A stretch of DNA of 64,000 bases from Pseudoalteromonas shioyasakiensis (GTDB taxonomy: Bacteria; Pseudomonadota; Gammaproteobacteria; Enterobacterales; Alteromonadaceae), in NCBI GenBank assembly GCA_013391845.1, contig CP058414.1, forward strand, positions 2,280,501-2,344,500. Reading direction: 5' to 3'. Below are positions 49,286 to 58,528 of this stretch, in pieces (the stretch's first letter is position 1; every line of letters starts with the position of its first letter). Both the position numbers and the translations under genes were made by a program. Below the pieces are notes generated by a model. That model had not been told where the DNA came from, ran no database searches, and saw only the letters and a program-made list of their open reading frames with translations.

Positions 49286-49330
49286 ATGCATAATGCAATT
49301 AACTTTTTGCTGTTAATTTGCATTATGCAA
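49286..49330. promoter_or_regulatory. Two palindromic activator sites forming a long inverted repeat
   Basis: TTGCATTATGCAA (49318-49330) is a perfect copy of TTGCA-N3-TGCAA, and ATGCATAATGCAA (49286-49298) has one mismatch. The centres are 32 bases apart, about three turns. Together they make a near-perfect hairpin (49287-49329) with no T tract. They lie about 48 and 80 bases upstream of the STAS sigma-54-like promoter, typical of enhancer sites for NtrC-family activators. Terminator function for the upstream gene is the alternative. Confidence 0.6.
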
Positions 49331-49363
49331 CGTGATTTGCTTAATTTATTTGATAAAAAAGAC

Positions 49364-49383
49364 GTGGATTGGTATCACTGCCC
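49364..49383. repeat. 20-base exact repeat shared with 29764-29783
   Basis: Identical to the end of dispersed repeat copy B plus eight outer bases. Here it contains the stop codon of the fused glycosyltransferase gene. The body of the dispersed repeat is absent from the adjacent bases. Confidence 0.65.
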
Positions 49384-51186
49384 TTTGCCTGTAAAGACAA
49401 CTTGTAATGTTTTAACCACAATTGAAAACTCAAGCTTCGCCCAAGCACGCGGTGATGACATACTCAGTGAATAGGCGTAATCCCAGCCAATTTTACTGCG
49501 TGCATCGTCTATGGTTTCGTCATAACCGTTCATCACTTGAGCAAGACCAGAAATACCTGGTTTAACCCCGTAAGTACGCTGGCAAAAATAAGGGATGTCT
49601 TTTTCTAATTTACCATAAAAAACAGGACGCTCTGGTCTTGGGCCAATTAATGACATCTCGCCTTTGAGCACATTAATTAATTGCGGAAGTTCGTCAATTC
49701 GTGTTTTACGCATAAAGCGCCCTACTGCCGTTATTCTTGGATCATCTTTACTGGCCCACACAGCACCAGAACGCGACTCAGCATCAACAACCATAGAGCG
49801 AAACTTATAAACATAAAATAACTCAACGAAGTCATCTGAGCTTTCACCCACTCTAAGTTGCTTAAAGATGATAGGACCTTTAGATGTAAGCTTTATAGCC
49901 AGCGCTGCAATTAAACAAACAGGCCAAACTAGACTTAACGCAAATAAGGCACCTGCAATATCTAGGCTTCGTTTGATGACTCTAATAACAGACTTGGTTT
50001 GTGCTTTACTCGCAGATTTTACACGTTGCCAAGGGGTGTCGAAGTAACCTTGTTCATAACGAATGATCCCCCAAAGTGCTAAAAAGTAGCTATTTAAGAT
50101 GTAATTAACTTTATCGACGATAGGAATGCGTTTTTTAAACGCGAATAGTGTTTTAACAGCTTGTACTGCGTGAAGTGACAAAATGCCTGTAGCAATCAAT
50201 TGTGACCATACAGATTGCGTGACGATAGCCTCTATAAATACACAAGCATAAATACAGGCTAAAATAATTGGCATAACCCCACGTAATACTTTGTGCGAGA
50301 AAAAGTTCATACAAGTCCACCCTAAACGCGGGTTAAGTAATAAAAAAAGCGCTTTTATTTGTTGCCAATTACCGGCACCTAATCTTACTCGGCGTTTATA
50401 ATCCTCACTTTGCTCATCGCATTCTCGCTCGTAAATGACTACTTCTTCATCAACAACGGCTTTACCACCTTTGCTTAAAGCTTTCATTGATAGCACGAAG
50501 TCGTCGTTAATGGTGTTTTTCTCTAATTCATTTGCATACTCAGCTCGCATGGCAAACATTGCCCCTGGTACGCCAATCACAGCGCCAAGGTTTGACTCTG
50601 ATTTTTTCACTTGGTTTTGGTACTGCCAGTAGGCTTTTTGCGCATCTGGTGCATTTTCATCTAAGGTGTAAACACCTGTCGAAATTGCCACTTGCGGATC
50701 ACTAAATTGCTTAGCTACTTTGTTTAATGCATCAATGCTCAATAAAGCACTAACATCAGTGAACATTAAAATATCATTGTGATATTTCGCCATCCCCATC
50801 AAGGTATTTAACCCTTGTACTTTACCTTGGTTTTCATCACGATGGTGAAAATAACACTGCACGCCTTGCTTATGTAATACCTGCTGTGCTTTAAGAGCTT
50901 GTTGATAGCTTTTATCGGTGCAACCATCAAAATAAACATGAATAGAATAATGATGAGTGTCATATACTAGTGATGCTAGGTTATAAAGCTTTTCAGCAAT
51001 ATGCTGTTGTTCATTGTAAGCACACATCAAAACAGCAATATTCGGTGTGTAGTTGTCATCAAAAACGGTTTGCTTGCTTGTTTTTTGCTTTTTGCCTGCA
51101 ACACACTTTAGTAATAATGGGTAGCCAATATGATGATATGCAGCAATACACATCAAAATGATGAATAATGTAGTAAAAATAGTCAT
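49375..51186 (-). CDS. Fused GT2 glycosyltransferase and undecaprenyl-phosphate sugar transferase (SypQ-SypR-like)
   Basis: 603 residues. The N-terminal part has a membrane helix then a GT2 domain (NIAVLMCAYNEQQHIAEKL, FTDVSALL, EVVIYERECDEQSEDYKRRVRLGAGNWQ) and further helices. From about residue 395 comes a complete bacterial sugar transferase (KRSLDIAGALFAL, KFRSM, RKTRIDELPQLINVLKGEMSLIGPRPERP). The second part starts repeat-unit synthesis on the lipid carrier. In V. fischeri these are separate genes, sypQ and sypR. Confidence 0.88.
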   Translation of the reverse strand: MTIFTTLFIILMCIAAYHHIGYPLLLKCVAGKKQKTSKQTVFDDNYTPNIAVLMCAYNEQQHIAEKLYNLASLVYDTHHYSIHVYFDGCTDKSYQQALKAQQVLHKQGVQCYFHHRDENQGKVQGLNTLMGMAKYHNDILMFTDVSALLSIDALNKVAKQFSDPQVAISTGVYTLDENAPDAQKAYWQYQNQVKKSESNLGAVIGVPGAMFAMRAEYANELEKNTINDDFVLSMKALSKGGKAVVDEEVVIYERECDEQSEDYKRRVRLGAGNWQQIKALFLLLNPRLGWTCMNFFSHKVLRGVMPIILACIYACVFIEAIVTQSVWSQLIATGILSLHAVQAVKTLFAFKKRIPIVDKVNYILNSYFLALWGIIRYEQGYFDTPWQRVKSASKAQTKSVIRVIKRSLDIAGALFALSLVWPVCLIAALAIKLTSKGPIIFKQLRVGESSDDFVELFYVYKFRSMVVDAESRSGAVWASKDDPRITAVGRFMRKTRIDELPQLINVLKGEMSLIGPRPERPVFYGKLEKDIPYFCQRTYGVKPGISGLAQVMNGYDETIDDARSKIGWDYAYSLSMSSPRAWAKLEFSIVVKTLQVVFTGKGQ

Positions 51187-51195
51187 GGTTGGCTC

Positions 51196-52275
51196 CTACA
51201 CTGCTAATGCAGAATATAAATTGTCGTATTTACTACTCATGGTTCTTGCATCAGCGACTGCAATAGCATGATGACGAATGCAAAGACCATGTGGCAGTTT
51301 ACATGCTCTCAAAATAGCCGGTGCAAGCTTGTTAAACTCGTTCAAAGACACAAGCTCACCTTCGTTATCGGTGACAACCTCATGAATTCCACCTACATCA
51401 GACGCTACAACTGGAATACCACATGCCATGGCTTCAATAATCGATAATGGCAAACCTTCACGCTGTGAATACAAACACATCACGTCGATACTCGAATAAA
51501 AGGCTCGCATATCGTGAACATTGCCTAAAAAGTGCACACGTTCGTTAAGCCCTAAATTACGTACCAAATTCATTAAAATGACTTTTTGATCGCCATCTCC
51601 AGCAAACACCATATGGTAATCTTCAGGTAAGTAATGCAATGCATGAATAAGATCTTTGTGTCCTTTACCTTCAATTAACCTTGCAGCACAGCCAACTAGC
51701 TTAACTTTGTGGGGTAAATTGAGCTGATTTCTGGCGGTTGATTGATTAATTGCGACAAAATTATCGCAATCTATACCATTTAAAATGGTGCGCTCAGGAA
51801 TGATTGCTGTTTTAGCTCTAAATTCATCGGCAACAATACGTGCATCTGCGACCCAATAAATATTTGTTAACGAGTTAAGTAACTTAGTGAAAGTACATTG
51901 TTTAACGTTATTTAAATACCAGGCATCATGAATTGTTGATATATGACGAACCGTATCACCGGTCAACGCACAAGCAAGGCCTGCATAAATAACAGGACCA
52001 ACATGATGACTGTGAATAATATCGATATCATGATCTTTTATTAATGCCTTTATCTTTGCTATAACAGAAATACTCACGCCTGGTTTTTTGTTTAAACAAA
52101 TCACGCGATGGCTAAATTGTTCAAGCTCTGGCCATTGCTCAAACGCAGATTGTCTATCTCCCTCAAGAGAAACAATAATACTTGAGCTACTAAATTGGCT
52201 GTTTTTGAGTAAAGTAATTGCCATTTTTTCTAGGCCACCTACTTGCAGGTGTTGAACTAAGTGCATGACATTCAT
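51196..52275 (-). CDS. Glycosyltransferase family 4, SypP position
   Basis: 359 residues, GT-B fold. The N-domain opens LVQHLQVGGLEKMAITLL, with IIHSHHVGPVIYAG near residue 93. The C-domain has VGCAARLIEGKGHKDLIHAL and the signature SQREGLPLSIIEAMACGIPVVASDVGGIHE. GGAG precedes the ATG, which overlaps the chain-length gene's stop (ATGA). It adds a sugar to the repeat unit; the sugar is unknown. Confidence 0.9.
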   Translation of the reverse strand: MNVMHLVQHLQVGGLEKMAITLLKNSQFSSSSIIVSLEGDRQSAFEQWPELEQFSHRVICLNKKPGVSISVIAKIKALIKDHDIDIIHSHHVGPVIYAGLACALTGDTVRHISTIHDAWYLNNVKQCTFTKLLNSLTNIYWVADARIVADEFRAKTAIIPERTILNGIDCDNFVAINQSTARNQLNLPHKVKLVGCAARLIEGKGHKDLIHALHYLPEDYHMVFAGDGDQKVILMNLVRNLGLNERVHFLGNVHDMRAFYSSIDVMCLYSQREGLPLSIIEAMACGIPVVASDVGGIHEVVTDNEGELVSLNEFNKLAPAILRACKLPHGLCIRHHAIAVADARTMSSKYDNLYSALAV

Positions 52276-53747
52276 GATTTATCTCCTTCAATATTACCGA
52301 AGTTAGTTTCGGCATTGACGATAGGAAGTACTGTTACCACCTCTGCGCTGGTAAGTTTTTCGATGGTTTTAATATCTTTTAAGTGACTGTCACAAAGTGC
52401 AGCAACAAATACGCTTGCACTACCTGTGAAAATTCCAAGCACAATGCCAACGATAACGGTCATCAGCATTGATGTATTGATAGGTTGTGTTGGGCTATAA
52501 GCTCGCTCAATTGTTTTAACTTTGTCAGGTCCTTCGTATTTAACTAATTTGCCCGTAACTTTGGCCATTTCGTAACGGCTCAGCATGTCTTTATAAAGTG
52601 ATTGTTTAACATCGTAATCACGCTCTAGTTTACGTAATTGTTTTTCTACATCACTGGTTACTAACAGACGTTCACTGACAAGCTGCACTTGCTCTTCGAG
52701 CATTGCAAATTCTTGCTCTTGCTGAAGTAAATTATTACGGGCCTCTTCAAGCGCAAGAAGTTGTGATACTAAAACACTGCTCTCTTTACCATCACCAGAC
52801 GGAAGCGTATTAACCATTTGCCATAACTGATCAAGATTCGTTGTGTCTAGCTCTTCACTAGATGCTAACAGCGCCTGTTGGCGACTTTTTAAGTTTGCCA
52901 GTGTGCGTTTTTTCTCGATAATCTTGCTATGTTTATCGGTATAGCGTGTTCTCAAAAGACTTAATTCAGATTCAGTACGAATTATCTTTTCTTCTAAATT
53001 GCCTAAAATTGGATTGGCCTGCCCTACTTTACTCACTAAGGCATTCAGTTTTGCTTTAGCGCCTGAAAGAGCAATCAGCTTTTGTTGTTTTTCGCTTAGT
53101 AAGCTGTCGAAGGTTTGGCGATTGCTATGTAATACATCGGGTAAGGTATTACTGTTTTTGGTTTTAAAATCAGCCAGGGCTTCTTCAGATAACTCAAGTT
53201 CTTCGCGTAAACTATCGAGCTGTTTAAAGAAAAACTGCTCAGAAGTATCAAGTGACGCCTTTGTTGGTGCTAATAAACGTTCAATAAATTTTTCTACCAC
53301 CTTTTCAAGTACTGGCTTCATTTGTGATTGGTCATGCCAAATAAAGTTAATGCGGACCAGCTCATCGCCAATTAACGAAAGTGATAACGCTTTAGATAGT
53401 TTTTGATGGATTTCTTCAACTTGTTTTGGCGTAGCATCTTCAGCTATTAATTGGGTTTCTTTTGCTACTGCAATAAGTACCTTACGACTGATAACTAAGG
53501 TACGCAGCGCTGCCATACGATCAGAAAGCTGAAACGAGAAAGACAGATCATCTAAGTAAGGATTAAGTAGTGCAGACTCTTCAATTAAGATGGTGGCGTG
53601 ATTGGTATATTGTTTTTGCGCAGATAAGCCAAGCGCAATGACGACGATTGGCACAATGCAAAACGGAATAATAAAGAGCTTAATACGCGTGTAAAGCGCA
53701 TAAAGCCCTAAATAAATTAACCGTTTGATCTGCTCTTTAACTAACAT
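52272..53747 (-). CDS. Polysaccharide chain-length determinant (Wzz/GNVR), SypO-like
   Basis: 491 residues. A membrane helix near 21-43 is followed by a long periplasmic coiled coil (about 165-400), the PxxP-containing AYSPTQPINTSM block and a second helix near 430-452. There is no cytoplasmic kinase domain, consistent with a separate ATPase gene. It sets chain length with the polymerase. It is the first gene after a terminator and a sigma-54-like promoter. Confidence 0.9.
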   Translation of the reverse strand: MLVKEQIKRLIYLGLYALYTRIKLFIIPFCIVPIVVIALGLSAQKQYTNHATILIEESALLNPYLDDLSFSFQLSDRMAALRTLVISRKVLIAVAKETQLIAEDATPKQVEEIHQKLSKALSLSLIGDELVRINFIWHDQSQMKPVLEKVVEKFIERLLAPTKASLDTSEQFFFKQLDSLREELELSEEALADFKTKNSNTLPDVLHSNRQTFDSLLSEKQQKLIALSGAKAKLNALVSKVGQANPILGNLEEKIIRTESELSLLRTRYTDKHSKIIEKKRTLANLKSRQQALLASSEELDTTNLDQLWQMVNTLPSGDGKESSVLVSQLLALEEARNNLLQQEQEFAMLEEQVQLVSERLLVTSDVEKQLRKLERDYDVKQSLYKDMLSRYEMAKVTGKLVKYEGPDKVKTIERAYSPTQPINTSMLMTVIVGIVLGIFTGSASVFVAALCDSHLKDIKTIEKLTSAEVVTVLPIVNAETNFGNIEGDKS

Positions 53748-53762
53748 ACTTTACCTTTTGCT

Positions 53763-53775
53763 TTGCATTTTGCGA
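53763..53775. promoter_or_regulatory. Imperfect copy of the TTGCA-N3-TGCAA palindrome
   Basis: TTGCATTTTGCGA differs from the consensus at one base. It lies in the leader, about 70 bases downstream of the sigma-54-like promoter and 16 bases before the Wzz-like start. Nearby TCGGTT (53782-53787) and AACCGA (53811-53816) echo ACCGAA motifs at 59741-59778. Its position downstream of the start site is unusual for an enhancer, so this copy is the least certain. Confidence 0.35.
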
Positions 53776-53840
53776 AATTGCTCGGTTTTAATTTGCAAAT
53801 TGATAAAAACAACCGAAATTTCTATAGATAGTTAGTTAAT

Positions 53841-53856
53841 TGCAGTTAGTGAGCCA
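53841..53856 (-). promoter_or_regulatory. Sigma-54-like promoter for the chain-length operon
   Basis: The minus strand reads TGGCTCACTAACTGCA. GG and GC are exactly 10 bases apart; -24 is TGGCTC and -12 is CTGCA. It lies just after the terminator of the upstream operon and about 95 bases before the Wzz-like start, so it would restart transcription of the chain-length, GT4 and GT2/sugar-transferase genes. Confidence 0.6.
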
Positions 53857-53861
53857 AAATG

Positions 53862-53900
53862 AAAAAAGCCGCATCTTGTATCGATACAAGATGCGGCTTT
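53862..53900 (-). terminator. Strong Rho-independent terminator ending the right-hand operon
   Basis: Bases 53865-53900 are a perfect 36-base palindrome (AAAGCCGCATCTTGTATC and its complement), followed on the minus strand by six T residues. It starts 16 bases after the stop of the glycosyltransferase gene at 53917. Confidence 0.93.
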
Positions 53901-53916
53901 GGGTAGAAAGGTTTAT

Positions 53917-55053
53917 TTAGCAAAACCTAAGTTGTTTACAGACTAGCTTGGCTTTTGCTTGCCAGCTATGATCACTTGCCTGCCGAGATTGGTTTGCTCG
54001 CCAATTCAAGTTGTTTGATTTACTTAGGCTTACAGCATAGTCGACACGCTCAATAAAGCCCTGGTGGTTGTCTGCTATTAATATGGTCTCTTGGTACGGA
54101 TTAACCGCAGCAAAGCGTGTCGTGACAATCGGTGTGCCTGTGGCTATGTATTCTTTTAATTTAAGTGGATCACAGGCCCTGATCTGTTCATTATCAACAA
54201 ACGGTAAAATTGACACCTGCCAATGCTGTGAAAATGAAGCTAAGCGATCATGCTCTACAGCTTGTATATGGGTTACATTGTCTAACTTTAGTAGCTCAGA
54301 GAAGTTTTCTACTATGTGGCCTATCAATACTAATTGATACATAGGTCTCTCTTTGGCTAGTTTTAATAATAAGGCTTTATCAAGCCACGCATTTAAGGAG
54401 CCATAGAAACCAATAATTGGTTTGCTTATTTGCTCAAGTTCAACGGCTTTTGTGGTTTGCGTGGTAAAAAGCTCTAAATCGACACCATGAGAAAGCATTT
54501 TAACTTTAGATTTCGGCATTTTGTTGGCAAGAAACTCACTCACAACATAGATGGTGTCAGCTTTTTCGATAAGGTCACTTTCAAAAGGCGCGACCATTTT
54601 ATGATCAACCCCCGCAAGTGCAGAGAAGTCATCACCACAATAATAAATGACTTTATCCTGCGCTCGCGGTGAGATTAGACTAATTGCAGTAGGCACACTA
54701 AGCCAATAAACTATTGGCTCATCATCTATGAAACCTTTTCGATTAAAAATCCATTTATTAAATAGCCTTACTATTACGCTATCGTGCCAAGGTAAAACCG
54801 CTAATGTGTGAGCTGTTAAATTAATGTTCTGGCCAGTTTTGGTTGTCGTCGTTTTCGGTCTTGAGGGCTTTGATAAAAAAAGGCTTTTTAATTTATTAAA
54901 AACTCGTTTCACATCAATCAAGCGAAATGTTGGTTTTCGCATACCAATCGAGTTAATCCAAATAACCTGATGTTGTTTTGCTAGTTGTTTAAATAGGTGC
55001 TGTGTACTACTTGGGTGACTTTGCCAGTCTTCGCCGAATACAATAAACTTCAT
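53917..55053 (-). CDS. Glycosyltransferase (GT4-like), SypN position
   Basis: 378 residues. The N-terminus [33 protein letters not shown] is typical of sugar-nucleotide transferases of GT-B fold. [13 protein letters not shown] lies near residue 130 and [23 protein letters not shown] starts the C-domain. The donor site is [17 protein letters not shown]. Its ATG overlaps the stop of the acyltransferase gene. Confidence 0.85.
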   Translation of the reverse strand: MKFIVFGEDWQSHPSSTQHLFKQLAKQHQVIWINSIGMRKPTFRLIDVKRVFNKLKSLFLSKPSRPKTTTTKTGQNINLTAHTLAVLPWHDSVIVRLFNKWIFNRKGFIDDEPIVYWLSVPTAISLISPRAQDKVIYYCGDDFSALAGVDHKMVAPFESDLIEKADTIYVVSEFLANKMPKSKVKMLSHGVDLELFTTQTTKAVELEQISKPIIGFYGSLNAWLDKALLLKLAKERPMYQLVLIGHIVENFSELLKLDNVTHIQAVEHDRLASFSQHWQVSILPFVDNEQIRACDPLKLKEYIATGTPIVTTRFAAVNPYQETILIADNHQGFIERVDYAVSLSKSNNLNWRANQSRQASDHSWQAKAKLVCKQLRFC

Positions 55054-55760
55054 AGCGAATCCTCCAGCTGTTTAACAGTTTTAGCTGGATTGCCAGCAAC
55101 AATAGTATTTGCTGGCACATCTTTAGTAACTACAGCGCTTGCAGCAACTATAGCACCCTCGCCTATTGTTACACCTGCAAGCACAGTTGCGCCGGTGCCT
55201 ATCCAAGCGCCTTGTTTGATAATGATATCGCCAACTTGGCATTCATCATCAGGCTCACCAAGAGCACGTCTTTCAGAGTTTAGAGGGTGACCAGGAAAAC
55301 CAGCTAAAAATACCCGACCTGCAAGGCGAACATCATCTTCTAAAACGATTTTTCGACCAACAGAAAACGCATTCTGCCAACCAATATCTACATTACTGCC
55401 AATTATAAGTTTGGGTGTGTTATTACCATGACTACGCCCACAAAAAGTACTGATGCCACTAATTCGTGTGTTGTCATTACAGCTAATTTCAAGTTTTCCT
55501 AAAATTTGCGGCATACCAGAATATAGGTATAAATTTGCTTTTGAGCCCTTGATTTGGCTTTTAAATAGTGGTGTGTAATAAAAAATGCGCCCTAGCTCAC
55601 TCACTACTGTTTTAACCAATAAATGTAATTTATATATAAATGAATGAATACCTGGGATAACCCACATTTGCGGATTGCGAATCGATTTCGCAAATTGAAA
55701 AAGTGATTTTGCAAATGGGCTGTCACTTGATTTAAGCCATTGTTTAATATTTTCACTCAT
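55050..55760 (-). CDS. Left-handed beta-helix acyltransferase, SypM-like
   Basis: 236 residues from ATG 55760 (GGAG eight bases before; the frame opens 8 codons earlier). The C-terminal half holds hexapeptide repeats: [40 protein letters not shown], then [49 protein letters not shown]. It probably acetylates the polysaccharide. It overlaps the ligase gene by 8 bases and is coupled to the following glycosyltransferase. Confidence 0.88.
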   Translation of the reverse strand: MSENIKQWLKSSDSPFAKSLFQFAKSIRNPQMWVIPGIHSFIYKLHLLVKTVVSELGRIFYYTPLFKSQIKGSKANLYLYSGMPQILGKLEISCNDNTRISGISTFCGRSHGNNTPKLIIGSNVDIGWQNAFSVGRKIVLEDDVRLAGRVFLAGFPGHPLNSERRALGEPDDECQVGDIIIKQGAWIGTGATVLAGVTIGEGAIVAASAVVTKDVPANTIVAGNPAKTVKQLEDSL

Positions 55761-57117
55761 GTGAGCTCTCCCTTTGTCTATCAATTACAAGCTTTTCTAA
55801 TGCAATAGTTAAAGCAAGAATGATATAAATAGGCCATGTAAATGCCTGAGTTAAAAAGGTGCCTGACACCATAAAGCCAATTAGGCCGCCCTTTAGAGCT
55901 TTCGCATTTACATCTATTTGTTTGTCATTAATCTGTTTATTCATTAAGAACACACGGTTCAAGGTGCGATAAATACAGGCAATCACTAATACAAAAATGC
56001 ATATTCCTACGATGCCTGTTTCACCTAATACCTGAAACCACGTACTGTGTACTGCATGATTCTTGCCATCCCAATGTGGGCTGTAGAAATAGTAATTAAC
56101 GACAAAGTTATTAACCCCAACCCCAGTTAATGGATTATGTATTGCCATATTGATTGCAGCTTGCCATGCGTAAATACGGCCCATAGCAGATTCATCAACA
56201 CCGCCCTCATGAGAACCGCCACTTTGTCTGTCTGCAATACCTGCAAAAGCAACCATGGCTAACATGCCCACAGCTCCAATACAGCCTACAACTACCGGAT
56301 TTTTAACTTTTTGATAAATAAAGAAACTAAGTACAGCAGCAATGCCAAGTAAACCACCTCGGCTTTGCGTGGCAATAACACCGCTAATTGCAATAACTAA
56401 GCAAATAAATGCAATGATGCGTCTAAATTTATGGGCACTTGAATCAAATACTTCAGCAGCTAAAAAAGACACGGGAAACATCATTACAAGTGATAAATCG
56501 TTAGGATCACCAAGCTGCGAGCGAAGTTCTCGCGAAATAGTGACGCGAGTACCTTCTACTAGGCCAATACCGTTCATTTTATTACTCAGGGCAACTGAGG
56601 CAATGGCGGCACCTGAGATCATGATGCCAATTCTAACCAAATTAAAATGCTTTAATGTGCTCATCCACCACGAGATTGCAAATACCATAATGAGTACTTT
56701 TGTTAGTACACCTGACCAGTACTCCATCGCTAAACCGCGGTTTGAGGCACTAAAAACACAGATAGTGAGCCAAATAAACCAAGCAAAAAAAATCAGATGA
56801 TTAGTATGCCAATGCGGCTTTAATTTTTGTGAGATAAAAAGGTGCCAAGCTATTCCCAATAATGATGCAAGCGCAAGTAGCTTGGGAATTTTAAAAGGCA
56901 TTAAAAAAGGAAAAGCTTCGTGTAATCTAAAATAGCTAAATAAAATAAACAAAATTATAAAAGCCACACTTACCTTTACTGCAGTGAAAGCGGCAAAAGG
57001 TAATAGCAGCAATGCAAAAACTGCTATCGGGCCCAAAATGGCATAGGTAACAACCACAAGTAAGGTTACTAAAATGCCATTAATGAATAACTGATTTTGT
57101 TTATAGTAATTGAGCAT
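55753..57117 (-). CDS. O-antigen ligase/polymerase-like membrane protein (Wzy_C), SypL-like
   Basis: 454 residues with about eleven membrane helices. The large periplasmic loop carries [28 protein letters not shown] and [19 protein letters not shown], the Wzy_C signature. It either polymerises repeat units or ligates the chain. The start overlaps the flippase 3' end by 17 bases. Confidence 0.88.
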   Translation of the reverse strand: MLNYYKQNQLFINGILVTLLVVVTYAILGPIAVFALLLLPFAAFTAVKVSVAFIILFILFSYFRLHEAFPFLMPFKIPKLLALASLLGIAWHLFISQKLKPHWHTNHLIFFAWFIWLTICVFSASNRGLAMEYWSGVLTKVLIMVFAISWWMSTLKHFNLVRIGIMISGAAIASVALSNKMNGIGLVEGTRVTISRELRSQLGDPNDLSLVMMFPVSFLAAEVFDSSAHKFRRIIAFICLVIAISGVIATQSRGGLLGIAAVLSFFIYQKVKNPVVVGCIGAVGMLAMVAFAGIADRQSGGSHEGGVDESAMGRIYAWQAAINMAIHNPLTGVGVNNFVVNYYFYSPHWDGKNHAVHSTWFQVLGETGIVGICIFVLVIACIYRTLNRVFLMNKQINDKQIDVNAKALKGGLIGFMVSGTFLTQAFTWPIYIILALTIALEKLVIDRQRESSHE

Positions 57118-58519
57118 AGTGATGCTCCTTCATTAAGCTTGTAATTACATGCTTAATCAAAGATTTATATTGAAATACTAGGCCAACTAAATAAATTAAA
57201 CACACCACCCATTTAGCATAACTAAGCTCGTTAAACTGTAATGTGATAAACGTTATAGAGGCCAATGCTAACCAGCTTGGAATTAATGCAGCAAAATTTA
57301 GATTTAGAGGTTCTAAATATTGACTAACTGAGTAAAGGCAAACTAATTTAAAGCTTTGCATAATAATTAACGACAAAATTGCGCCTTCAACTCCAAAGTT
57401 GGGCACTAAAAAATACAGTAGACTTAGGCCTAAAAGCGCTGTGATAAAGTTAATTAAGGATACAAACACACCATTCTTGTGCATGTAGCAACCTATATTA
57501 AAAATATCGCTGTGATGGCGTATGGCAACAACAATAATTAATAAAATCAGCCAGCTATCTTTGCCATGGTATTCAGCAGGAAGTACAGAGTTTAGAGCGA
57601 TGGGTGCCAGTAAACTCATTAAAACACACATAGCTAAGCCTGCATTTAACGAGATGATTGCATAATTTTGGTATTGTATTTTATCTTGCTTAATTAAGCT
57701 GAAGCGCTTAGCAAACCACCAAAGTCGGATTGGCTCAAAGGTAAATGAAGTTATAATGGCGAATTGTGCTGCGACGTAATAACTTGCTAAAACACTCTCG
57801 TTGAACCGTGCAACAATGAACCAGTTCTCGGCACCATTCCCTACATAAACAAACAATCCTGACGCGATAATTGATGTTAAAAATAACGTCTGTGATTTTT
57901 CTATTCTCCAGCTAAAACGTGAATAGCTCACTTTAAGTACGTGTCGCATATCACTCAAAGTGACTAACATAATCATAAAGGTACACACCACACCAGAAAT
58001 CATTACACCAGTTACACTAAGGCCAAGTACTAACAAAGTGACCGTTAAGCAAGTTTGCATGACCGTATGCGCAATACTAAAAAAGCAATATTTTTGCGCG
58101 TAGCCAAATAAACGGTAGTAGGTGTACGGGATAGCAAGTACCGAGGCAAAAGTTAAATTTAAAATAAGTAACCTAAAATCAATCACCTTTATTTGCGCAG
58201 GTAAGGTTGCAATAATTTGCTCGCTAAATATAAAGCTACAGCCTAAAAAAAGCGCACTAAAACAGATTGTTAATACCAGAGAGTCTCTAAATAACGCCAT
58301 TTTTTCACGAAAAGATGGATACTGTTGTTTTAGCAGTAGCTCAGGTAAACCAAGCGAAACCACTAAAGAACATAGCGCCGACATGGTCACCAAAAAGTTC
58401 AGCTCACCAAATTCGCTTTTTTCTAAAAAGCGTGTAGTTATTGGTAAAAGCAAAAAGCCAAAACCTTTAACAGCAAATATTGCTAAAGCAAAGTAAACGA
58501 TTTGTTTTAAGTTACTCAT
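57101..58519 (-). CDS. Polysaccharide flippase (Wzx/MATE-like), SypK-like
   Basis: 472 residues with twelve or more helices. The opening IVYFALAIFAVKGFGFLLLPITTRFLEKSEFGELNFLVTM is the standard oligosaccharide-flippase N-terminus. It moves lipid-linked repeat units across the inner membrane. A 9-base gap separates it from the preceding glycosyltransferase gene. Confidence 0.89.
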   Translation of the reverse strand: MSNLKQIVYFALAIFAVKGFGFLLLPITTRFLEKSEFGELNFLVTMSALCSLVVSLGLPELLLKQQYPSFREKMALFRDSLVLTICFSALFLGCSFIFSEQIIATLPAQIKVIDFRLLILNLTFASVLAIPYTYYRLFGYAQKYCFFSIAHTVMQTCLTVTLLVLGLSVTGVMISGVVCTFMIMLVTLSDMRHVLKVSYSRFSWRIEKSQTLFLTSIIASGLFVYVGNGAENWFIVARFNESVLASYYVAAQFAIITSFTFEPIRLWWFAKRFSLIKQDKIQYQNYAIISLNAGLAMCVLMSLLAPIALNSVLPAEYHGKDSWLILLIIVVAIRHHSDIFNIGCYMHKNGVFVSLINFITALLGLSLLYFLVPNFGVEGAILSLIIMQSFKLVCLYSVSQYLEPLNLNFAALIPSWLALASITFITLQFNELSYAKWVVCLIYLVGLVFQYKSLIKHVITSLMKEHHYAQLL

Positions 58520-58528
58520 AAAACCTCC

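Noticed and set aside
49287..49329. Terminator after the fused glycosyltransferase gene
   Set aside because: The hairpin lacks a T tract on the minus strand, and its arms match the activator palindrome, so a regulatory role is preferred.
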